Below, piece by piece: positions 53,401-57,705 of a DNA stretch of 57,705 nt; the first letter of the stretch is position 1, and each line of letters begins with the position of its first letter. Below the pieces are notes generated by a model. It saw only the letters and a list, made by a program, of their open reading frames with translations. It ran no database searches and had not been told where the DNA came from. Source of the DNA: a virus; IMG/VR virus record IMGVR_UViG_3300042320_001544, positions 1 through 57,705 of that record; one strand, 5' to 3'. Both the position numbers and the translations under genes were made by a program.

Positions 53401-56400
53401 GAGCCATCGCCTAGCACGGCTATTTTAACACTCTCAAAGTGCGGGGTGCGCACGGCGAGGTTAAAGGCGGCAAAGTCTGCCGAAGTCTTTAGAATCGCCC
53501 CCCGAATGTTAAACCCTGGAATTTCCTGTGAAACAAAGTCATGCAGCAGCGCAGAGATTGTCTTGCCTTTAGCAAAGGCACCAGCGATGGCGGCGGTGTC
53601 AAGGGAAGTTAACCCTCTAAAGGACCGTCCAGCCTCGTCTCGGAGGGCGTCCACGCGCTCTTGGAGTCCCCGAGAAATTCCACCGGCAGTGGGTAATGGG
53701 TAGGCTTTACCACGGGCGGCGGTTGCGGAACGGATTGCGCGTTTGGCCGCGGGTTGTTTGCTGGCAGGGATGTTAACATTGTCGGCGTCAAGGTAGCCTT
53801 GAATGGCTGATTCTGCAAGGCTCACGCTGGCAGAAAGCTGATCCTTGTCAGAGTTTTTAATCTGCTCCGGCGCATACAGAACCACTTTTTTACCGTCCTT
53901 GCGCGTCTTGAGCGTTGAGAACACGTCATCAAACGCTTGGGCCACGGGCTGAATCTCGTTTTCGAGCAGGTAAGGATACCGGCCCGCGTCGCGTACAAAA
54001 TCCTCGACGGGCACCACGTTGGCCAGGTAATCGTTTTGATACCCGTCCACCTGCATTTTATGGATGACGTAGTTTTCGAACGCGCGAGCCGCGCGCTCAA
54101 TGGTGCTGCCCCAGTAATCGCTTTTGCCTTTGTCATTGCGCCGGGCGCGCTGGGTCATGGGCGAGGCATCCAGCGCCTTCACCAAGGCCGCAAACGATTC
54201 CTCGACCTCGGGGCGCACGCCCTCCTGTCGTTTCCAATCCTCGGGAGTGAAGTAACTGGGGATACCTTCGTTGATCTCATTCCAGCGTTTGACGCTCATG
54301 GATCCTCCCGTTTTGGTGTTCACATATCGAGTCTCAGGCTCGTTCGTGATGTAGACACCGGCATTGTCGCGAATGCTGAGTCCGCGCGCGCGGCCAAAAT
54401 AATGATCCAGCGCATGGAAAAACTCGTGAGCCAGCGTGCCTGCTCCTCGGGTCTTGGTGAGGTTAATGACGATGGTGCCTGGCTCGTAATGGGCCGAGGC
54501 CCAACCGTGCCCTCGGCTTCCGAAGCCCATTCCCAATTGGCCACCAAGGGACAACGCTTGAGTCGGCACCTTGAGGATGCCGGCCAGATCATGGAAGGCA
54601 TCGAACGCTTCGTTGATCATGCCTTGGCGTTCCTTGGCGTTCTTGCCTTGGCTCACCCAGTTTCCAAACTCCACGCCTCGGAAACCAAACGCGGTTTGGA
54701 AGTCCTCGGGGGTCACGTCTTTGCCTTGGCGGTAGTCTTGGGCGCGCCGCGGACGGTTCTCGGCGGTGCGCAAGTCGGTTTCTTTGACGTTGTCGCGGTC
54801 CTTTACTTGCTCCCACGCAGCGACCAGATCGGCGTAGTTGGTTTTGCGATATTCAAAGGCGGCGTCCGGCTTTTGGTCGGTGAACGTCTTCAGTGCACGC
54901 CGGAACGGATCTCCCTTTTTGGTGAGTTTAAAATTGCCGGGCGTGCCGTAGACCACAAATTCCATCTTGGCCACGGGTTTACCTGCGCTTAGCTTGGCAA
55001 TGACGGCGGCCGTCAGTTCTTCAAGGTTTTTGGCCGTGACACTGCGCCCATCCACGTTGGCGTCAGCCCACGGGCTTGGCACCTTGGCACCATTTTCAAA
55101 GCGATAAGCGTCCGGGTAATTCCGCACCGCTCCCACGCGCCCCCACTGCGCGCGGTCAATGCGTTCCAGCATCCTAATTTTGTCCACCAAGGGTCCAAAC
55201 ACGCTGCTGGTTTGGCGCATTTTGTTGAACAAGGCATCTAGCCCGAGGGTGGTGGCATCTTGCATCAGCCCCTTGATCAAGCGGATCTTTGAAACCCACG
55301 CATTGAGCTTGTAACCGCGCTGCGGCTTGGTCGGGATCGAATCGCGCAGGGTCGTGGCCAGTGCCGCAAATCGCGTATCCTCTAAGCTGTCGATCTCCGA
55401 CTTGGGCCAGATTTCGGACAAAGTTTTGCCCGCAATGTCGGAGTCGGTCAGGTCCGCATTGATGGTCGGCACCTTATCCTTGCGGGCACCTCCCAGCTTT
55501 TCACCAAAGTCTGTCAATCCGCCGGCTGCGGCAGAGCCCGCCACCTTGGCGCGAGCCTTGGCTTTGGCCTGCTCCACGTTGGAAACGGGCGCGGGTGGGG
55601 TTGCAATGAATCCCTTTGCTCTTTCCAGTAATAAAATCTGATCGGTCAGGTTGCCCGCAGGGTCCACGGTGCCACCAAAGGATTGCACGCCGCCTAGTTT
55701 ACTGGACGTGTATTGAGTGCGCTCGGCAGTCAATCGGGCAATTTCCCGATCAATCGACTCAAGGCTTGGGTATTCGGCTGCCAGTTTTTTGGCCTTGGCG
55801 TCTCGCTCTGCCTCGGATTGAGCGTTGGTTTCATCCTTGGTCGCCAATCGCGCTTTGACGTTTTCAATGCGGGTTTTGAGATATGTTACATCGCCCGATT
55901 GCTCCGCTTTCGGGATGGCATCGCGCAACGTAGAATAAGGCAAGCCCTCGCCCAGTCGGCGCTTAACCTCGGGTAGCAATGCTTTGGCTTCTGCAATGAC
56001 TGCCGTGGGCTCCCCTTCCGCCGGCTCAGGGGCTGCTTCTGGCTGGACCGGAGCCTCCGCTTGTTTCTTTGCCCAGGCGGCGTCCAGCTTTTTAGTACTT
56101 GGCAACGTCTGGTGCACGCGCTCCCTCTCACTCGGCACGGGTTGCCCGTCTTTGGTCACTCGGATGACGGTCACCCCCCACGATCCCAATGGGCCGCCTT
56201 CAGACCGGAAGGAAATCACCCGGTCAGTTCCGCCATAACCTTCCACCAACGCACCCGGCTGAAAATAGGCTTCCAGCTTGTCCAGCAGCGTTGGCTTTTT
56301 GACCTTCTTGGCGCGGGCCTTGGCCTTGGCCTTTTCAACCGGGGAAACCGGCGGCGCGGCAGGTGCCGGCTCTTGGCTCAGCCCACGGTCTGGATCTTGA

Positions 56401-57705
56401 GATGATCGGCTCGGGCTTTGACTTGTTTCGCTGCTCGTTGCGCGTTGGCCAAGCGGGTTTGCATACGCTCCCGTCCGCTGGCCTGATTGGGCGACAGCAA
56501 AGATTTTGGCAGCGGATTCTTTCGAGCGGGTAACATCGGTTTCGGCTTTGTTGGCGAGCTGCTTGAACGACCCGCCAAGCAGATTTTGCACGGCCGGCAG
56601 CACCTCGTCAATGGGTTTGTCCAGATGGGCGGCGATCTTTTGGGCCACCCTTTTGATGTCCTGGTCAGACGTTAGGCGCTGTTCGGTCGAGGTCAGGGCC
56701 GCGACCCCTGCGACATCGATGCCGGCGGCTTGCAGCATTCTGACAAACGCAATCCAGCTTTCCCCTGTGTTGTGGACATCCTCGGTGACAAAAACCGGCC
56801 GCCCTGTGTTTTTGATTGCCTCGATAATTTCCGTGACCGGGGTGAAATAAACAGGATCGTTTTCCTTGGCCAAAAACGTGCGTTTGTTTTTTGCCTCCAT
56901 TTGCGCGCCTGCGACCCCCGCCGGCCTAACCTCCACCATCTGTCCGTAGTCCTGCGCGATTCGCAAAGCCAATTCATGAGGTAACACATTGTTCCCACTG
57001 GTCGAAGGCACTGGCACCAACAGTGCATTGGCGGGAATATTGGCAAACGCGGCTGGCTTGTAGAAACGGGAAACAATTTGGATCGCTCCCTCCACCCCAT
57101 ACCCCGCTTCACTCCATTGCGTTTTGTCATGCCGCAATTCTTGAACTTGGCTCGATGCAAAAAGAGGCCGGTCAAATTCACTTGTCGTTGTTTGCGCTTT
57201 GGCGCGGGCCTTGGCCTTGGCTTGCTCAACAGGGGAAAGCGGCTCTTGATAAACAATCGAAATGCCTTTCCTCACATAGTTTGGCGGCAGCGGTGCACCC
57301 TTTGCATTGGCGTCGTAGGCTTCAACGGAAACGGGTTGTTTCTCAAACATGCCACCCATGAACCATTGGGCGTATTCATTCGTGAGCGCTTTCGCCTTCG
57401 TTCTAACCAAAAGATCCTTTCTCAATCCTGTGATCAGTTGAGCAGCGACATTTTGGGCAATGATGTGGTGTTGCCACGATTCAATGCCTGGCTCTCCGTT
57501 TTCCTTGGAGATTTCATCGGCCAACTCCAGCGCCAAGGCTTCAATCTCGATAGGGGTTCCCTGGGGTAATACCTTTTGGGCTACCTGCCTACGCCATTGA
57601 CCATAACCTGTGAACTCGCGATCCAGCGGCGGCGGGCCTTCCTCAGCGGTGAGGCTTGTCCAGTCTTTATCAAGGACGGTTTCCCCCATGATGGGTTGGG
57701 CTTCG
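44487..57705 (-). CDS. Giant polyvalent protein, C-terminal part (to residue 7619)
   Basis: This continues the frame entering from base 1. The Met at 57689 is internal (residue 3220; the same codon lies at 109-111), not the start. Domains in order: type I phosphoribosyltransferase-like (about 3424-3564); LPD1-like segment with zincin motif HEFFH (4307-4311); an intact RadC/JAB domain with HNHPSG (4694-4699) and a degenerate second copy; coiled coil; a DUF7178-like domain with FSPQKDW; an Arg/Gly-rich linker; a YRTM...LYPPM domain; a widespread phage polyvalent module (FYSQL ... EEIQSD ... WTTGE ... GFYD); and a long helical C-terminal region resembling large polyvalent-associated domains such as LPD38. 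The domains are separated by repeated Lys/Ala-rich and LGAPE peptides. Whole-protein role is inferred: ejected multi-tool protein and perhaps the internal core. The 69-aa membrane gene follows 4 nt after the stop. Confidence 0.92.
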   Translation of the reverse strand, partial: EAQPIMGETVLDKDWTSLTAEEGPPPLDREFTGYGQWRRQVAQKVLPQGTPIEIEALALELADEISKENGEPGIESWQHHIIAQNVAAQLITGLRKDLLVRTKAKALTNEYAQWFMGGMFEKQPVSVEAYDANAKGAPLPPNYVRKGISIVYQEPLSPVEQAKAKARAKAQTTTSEFDRPLFASSQVQELRHDKTQWSEAGYGVEGAIQIVSRFYKPAAFANIPANALLVPVPSTSGNNVLPHELALRIAQDYGQMVEVRPAGVAGAQMEAKNKRTFLAKENDPVYFTPVTEIIEAIKNTGRPVFVTEDVHNTGESWIAFVRMLQAAGIDVAGVAALTSTEQRLTSDQDIKRVAQKIAAHLDKPIDEVLPAVQNLLGGSFKQLANKAETDVTRSKESAAKIFAVAQSGQRTGAYANPLGQRATSSETSQSPSRSSQDPDRGLSQEPAPAAPPVSPVEKAKAKARAKKVKKPTLLDKLEAYFQPGALVEGYGGTDRVISFRSEGGPLGSWGVTVIRVTKDGQPVPSERERVHQTLPSTKKLDAAWAKKQAEAPVQPEAAPEPAEGEPTAVIAEAKALLPEVKRRLGEGLPYSTLRDAIPKAEQSGDVTYLKTRIENVKARLATKDETNAQSEAERDAKAKKLAAEYPSLESIDREIARLTAERTQYTSSKLGGVQSFGGTVDPAGNLTDQILLLERAKGFIATPPAPVSNVEQAKAKARAKVAGSAAAGGLTDFGEKLGGARKDKVPTINADLTDSDIAGKTLSEIWPKSEIDSLEDTRFAALATTLRDSIPTKPQRGYKLNAWVSKIRLIKGLMQDATTLGLDALFNKMRQTSSVFGPLVDKIRMLERIDRAQWGRVGAVRNYPDAYRFENGAKVPSPWADANVDGRSVTAKNLEELTAAVIAKLSAGKPVAKMEFVVYGTPGNFKLTKKGDPFRRALKTFTDQKPDAAFEYRKTNYADLVAAWEQVKDRDNVKETDLRTAENRPRRAQDYRQGKDVTPEDFQTAFGFRGVEFGNWVSQGKNAKERQGMINEAFDAFHDLAGILKVPTQALSLGGQLGMGFGSRGHGWASAHYEPGTIVINLTKTRGAGTLAHEFFHALDHYFGRARGLSIRDNAGVYITNEPETRYVNTKTGGSMSVKRWNEINEGIPSYFTPEDWKRQEGVRPEVEESFAALVKALDASPMTQRARRNDKGKSDYWGSTIERAARAFENYVIHKMQVDGYQNDYLANVVPVEDFVRDAGRYPYLLENEIQPVAQAFDDVFSTLKTRKDGKKVVLYAPEQIKNSDKDQLSASVSLAESAIQGYLDADNVNIPASKQPAAKRAIRSATAARGKAYPLPTAGGISRGLQERVDALRDEAGRSFRGLTSLDTAAIAGAFAKGKTISALLHDFVSQEIPGFNIRGAILKTSADFAAFNLAVRTPHFESVKIAVLGDGSQVIHSQIVHVGSVNESILSIGRLAGILEAARMANPAMQIEGFLIAHNHPSGETSPSEADRRMTRKMVEMAEMLNVPFIDHVITNGEQFFSFREVGMLNQKSETIPSLPSRTTKLPVLPTPAVPQTGNMANWEAVPSSERPVLNQPYELAGYLNALRTADPDHHHLLFLDTRLQLRAVERIPISTAPAAIATLALLGAAREGSNVVALNIYQPSRPTSAAVTPENRHMARIVKEGLSSAGIELVEAMVAYSPSDYFSFRENGLMEESPAFEKSTVSLAEDAPSIDAEQSDFVKAVKDETVAGRTVGTSNATATKGRTGEGTDGDHNVDLDRLRKHNPLAYRKNALLLTRYPLVGRDEPRLAERMRVIDAPLNSAMEALAEAREALKQAKNEATGLIATAKGWKKAQVKAKHLATFLKKNGQTATALEIKRLDKQITGLTKKVEVEKKNLNAAIDSLLKEESAISLEDAEKIYNTYVAAVESNLKTLIEMFPEGIRDFATLWYDGANIIAQHFGKKYKATLEQASAVLAVFSPQKDWFMNVSLAERMMDVWKNHQNSEWTAEMTEQFIMRAAEPQPVMEKDKETGGKKEKLDKNGEVVYQGGAKRIVESDGSVTWTNWDNTKAQANVNRARAQLDRLQWKSKKDGIRNKLSDLKDPQLQSRFIRMFSETYHDVRYQKVTPHGEFVGNMTNEEGVELKIAWGGYNTIEKAIAVMTRSVKVKGRTLTDEHEVISTSLGDQHKVRSFYNNIVDPRNLSGHVTMDTHAVAALLWLPLSGASLEVTQNFGGGGVKNDGAAGIKGMYAANAKAYRMAAVAFNLLPREVQSITWEAVRLLFPATWKAKKANVANVRAVWDSYLKNELTLDEARAAVFRLITISKDHPEGRDLARAIADGTALGKPAWANGMGDRAFVPGQPRRGYDARGLSSGGRADLGSGRDAGESGAGDRGRDASAVVRPTPARDESRDDGRGRGRGRGRIALGAPEAVRRLDKATIEKLDSEPTVTRYRTMALIDGQLYPPMSTFLEGNLRSAEPMGEWMQSEERPDLVIQSGRNAGKFKLKGPNGDDVYAIYAPYFHSSQNPLNAQFAAAYRKPYVTVEIEIPKKDDYQAPLSKRAVGAHPWGKGRIVDLSRYAKIKRIVPDAEVAQLIRDSLPEGVTIPDNVVTPSLRRELEKVGVGIDKTGIVPNLALGAPEPIKPLTRESVFAHRLATAKAEIVADMANGTIPAGVRSFAGLQNHVDANEYVNDAERPDRQIGPLGKQLGWGTQEYVNFTSELINALDKWLKGGRKGEGVRLGAPERVQPVTPAFYSQLAEVVKTKMPARADAKTLKGIITNPQTGIKAEEVKWSAIMPWIESQGDKIEKQAVLDYLASDGAVRLEEVVSMGVTDFYKSLRVEGDGMGTVIVDGSGNVVGRYSSRETAQKDIDNKRVAAPNVGKYSQYQLPGGHNYREVVLAMPVKTEGSGTTVTFADDEAADSFLTDMDAEGFSEMDYGRSEDNEYAIEFDQPITSQVAELIRQNGGTIIGGQSKDAANAFTSRHFPNVPNYVAHMRVNERTDSQGRPGTFIEEIQSDRHQQGRKKGYSEDAPSAETIISTRIVQMPETAGQYAGQWAFQNDEGRFEGIRRTKEEAIAANEKSLRAVRGVRQIGTVPDAPFRATWPLQMFKRALADAVAKGKLWIGWTTGETQVARFDLSQQLDELQYRTDDEGKTYILAGVKDDNYLNVFPSTDPIPKEKLEEYVGKDVAQQIIDGGSSGSITGDGLKVGGKGMVGFYDTILPKEIGKFVKQWGGRVEQSVIPTEGKAKTTQAARDAIRRNDMLGFDNVNQALTEVLADRNFATTWDVDAPDAAILQAWKDSAAKTGIWRVDITPAMRQSIQQQGLALFAPQPVRPSKPAAQHLDGITAEGKARRVQMAKGAETDNKKRPTHGGFSDVLAKYFYGRFDKLDYFVPGIKRVIQKNQFDEGFAVAAINGMMDKVRREVRAAFGDPGYWSSRKKDMEAFLDQVLPVASRLEVAGVADDGSFIFTDFERPVGFLTVLEAQTLNLAAGDMTTQDIEGVPTVLSVGALARDRGGFVLYEWMPADVQAGIYQGFAQRFPTAVGVLDQYLMPGMENVTEVGPGGTVVPTFNRGSLLATFNTWPDTLRNVFGDAPLPMITTLGGWTPDVAVQRNLAQFMGQLLRTFMSDARTTRSGTKIQRGEVRNLIDGFSVTAMESIREKNRLETRRLLINRASVRLDRLPQVQRADMINVDEILTTILLAHIRRLRLVEELKPTKGEPLTPDQAELLRGLVGDAARFWNKEYGIHRNVHKELMAGMAHERTENSLLRAIEWFVDRFNRGVLVSFGTYVTNWASNEILRNIATLNSLNYAILSAVTGQGQAAKLGAYEFSHLVRGMARDRIARTKTRISEVVPEEIVSDSGGLTLFDIDPKASALFDLGNLDPGSAFLKAIGYGNVDTNPKMAMIYRILRARADLEADKQKLKGRARRDWVLTYLKTAHTDQPKAFQDAYDRAMFWFMDYANVPAWIDPNQSQTQLGRITKKALFPFIKWGYNYLRQLYNVTGGALITATSRGASGEQRRRSMANLMTMGALTVIGAAMSGDEGGDDDDPMIGRNYDDEGRDLAGAVRTGDRINASRVVRLVRDYLRRYGIDIGTDGTLTDDLGRVGDLYMKFTKYPYLREAVLLGMAANGDWREMWEHSADMGQDYMQTGILMNLTPVTYKISPYNRDKSFPVVASDALFDLLTAPLIPSRARDTVTKAMDPIRRRLRPIPGLKYDPGIREAIMSNIPGLSQYLPAEGEYQAVGNAPFKVDEWAKARKQQVKADKELPATEQAAMIAEINRRAALIQAATVPEQVALLEQLGIPRGFLDLQKTTVTNWPQDVTDLQKMGVGTESIRQGTQTRNFATSGTSKQFPRLFYPKPQDVARKPGSLSLLGDLTGLNFMPVPQGAMGEAMEGKGKGAMSEFSRLIKRLPKAP
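48027..49502 (-). other. Widespread polyvalent module (FYSQL ... EEIQSD ... WTTGE ... GFYD) in the giant protein
   Basis: Landmarks in order: FYSQLAEVVKTKMPARA, EEVKWSAIMPWI, YQLPGGHNYREVVL, VAHMRVNERTD, FIEEIQSDRHQQGRKKGY, APFRATWPLQMFKRAL, IGWTTGETQVARFDLS and GGKGMVGFYDTILP. This combination is a hallmark of phage polyvalent proteins and of unknown biochemical function. An extra acidic segment of about 80 residues is inserted between the LPGG and AHMRVNER blocks. Confidence 0.7.
49890..50408 (-). other. YRTM/LYPPM domain of unknown function in the giant protein
   Basis: The segment begins VTRYRTMALIDGQLYPPM, then APYFHSSQNPLNAQF and YVTVEIEIP, ending GKGRIVDLSRYAKIKRIVP. I recognise the pattern from other phage polyvalent proteins but know no assigned activity. 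A very Arg/Gly-rich linker (alternating GR) precedes it. Confidence 0.5.
50790..52022 (-). other. DUF7178-like domain in the giant protein
   Basis: I see LWYDGANIIAQ, LEQASAVLAVFSPQKDW, VTMDTHAVAALL and EVQSITWEAVRLLFP. From memory these match a phage family often encoded as a stand-alone protein of unknown function. The two halves are separated by an insertion rich in Lys and Glu (around the codons at 51480-51700). Confidence 0.6.
52614..52967 (-). other. Second, degenerate RadC/JAB copy
   Basis: This segment aligns by eye with the preceding JAB domain: VVALNIYQPSRP takes the place of the HNHPSG region, then TPENRHMARIVKEGL, and SDYFSFRENGL corresponds to EQFFSFREVGM. Both metal-binding histidines are replaced, so it is probably a non-catalytic duplicate. 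Confidence 0.75.
53115..53477 (-). other. RadC/JAB (MPN) domain, catalytically intact copy
   Basis: The domain carries the JAMM-type signature HNHPSG followed by SPSEAD (residues 4694-4699 onward), after the RadC-like lead-in of about 65 residues. Metal ligands (His, His, Asp) are all present. RadC-type JAB domains are frequent in mobile-element proteins; deubiquitinase-like isopeptidase or nuclease functions have been proposed. Confidence 0.85.
54393..54695 (-). other. LPD1-like region plus second zincin motif in the giant protein
   Basis: FGFRGVEFGNWV begins the large polyvalent-associated domain 1 pattern. About 85 residues later LAHEFFHALDHYFG gives HExxH at residues 4307-4311, with an additional His at +6 (HALDH). 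This arrangement is common in polyvalent proteins and predicts a zinc peptidase. Confidence 0.8.
56655..57077 (-). other. Phosphoribosyltransferase-like domain in the giant protein
   Basis: About residues 3424-3564. LLVPVPSTSGNN resembles the substrate/PPi loop, and PVFVTEDVHNTGESW matches the type I PRTase PRPP-binding loop (hydrophobic strand, two acidic residues, then TG-E/T-S). PRTase-like domains are reported in polyvalent proteins, where nucleotide or RNA chemistry is suspected. It is flanked by two copies of the VE(Q/K)AKAKARAK linker. Confidence 0.7.
57579..57705. repeat. Terminal direct repeat, right copy
   Basis: Exact copy of bases 1-127. Removing it gives a 57,578-bp circle; any coordinate p in 1-127 equals p+57578 here. 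Confidence 0.95.

Noticed and set aside
44487-57689. Reading the Met at 57689 as the true start of a 4,400-aa protein
   Set aside because: The frame is open upstream through the end of the window and continues without a stop from base 127 side to 9768 on the circle, including conserved domains.

Overview
The window is one complete circular tailed-phage genome of 57,578 bp, opened inside its largest gene. Bases 1-127 are repeated exactly as bases 57,579-57,705, which looks like the overlap a k=127 assembler leaves on a circular contig. When the ends are joined, two open-ended reading frames fuse in frame into one leftward gene (9768 -> 1/57578 -> 44487). It has 7,620 codons, encodes a 7,619-residue polyvalent protein and takes up about 40% of the genome.

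Nearly everything is transcribed leftward (minus strand). The only rightward genes form a small lysogeny block at 24095-26490: an XRE-type repressor, a small unknown protein, an attP-like 3' half of a tRNA-Lys(CTT) gene, a tyrosine integrase and a basic protein. A 94-bp divergent control region (24001-24094) holds two 14-bp operator-like repeats placed on candidate promoters.

In leftward order from 24000: an early block (C5 cytosine methyltransferase with a membrane protein nested in its 3' end, small membrane and helix-turn-helix proteins, DUF2303-like protein, ASCH-domain protein, VRR-NUC nuclease, replication-initiator-like protein, Lar-like zinc-ribbon protein, DUF3820-like protein); then small and large terminase; coiled-coil proteins that are probably virion-internal; the giant gene; and a small membrane protein. 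Next comes a 367-bp non-coding, repeat-rich region (43906-44272) that is the best candidate for a replication origin. Then follow SSB, portal, small structural proteins, a low-GC tail adhesin, a lysis block (three consecutive small lipoproteins, holin-like protein, CHAP-like endolysin), a glycosyltransferase/FkbM methyltransferase/glycosyltransferase cassette, scaffold, an N4-gp56-like major capsid protein, and neck/nozzle-like proteins.

The portal, the DUF4043-type capsid protein and the nozzle-like protein, with no tape measure, sheath or long-tail genes recognised, suggest a podovirus. No DNA polymerase, primase, helicase or RNA polymerase was recognised, so the phage probably borrows the host replisome. 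Lipobox proteins point to a diderm (Gram-negative-type) host. Most starts lack a Shine-Dalgarno sequence and have A/C-rich leaders instead; a recurring motif, AATTGACNCC, sits between stop and start codons at many gene junctions. I cannot name the host.

The most notable items are the giant multi-enzyme protein with repeated linker peptides and a dead/alive tandem JAB pair, the unexplained intergenic motif, and the candidate origin. All calls rest on reading the sequence and remembered family motifs; no database search was run.
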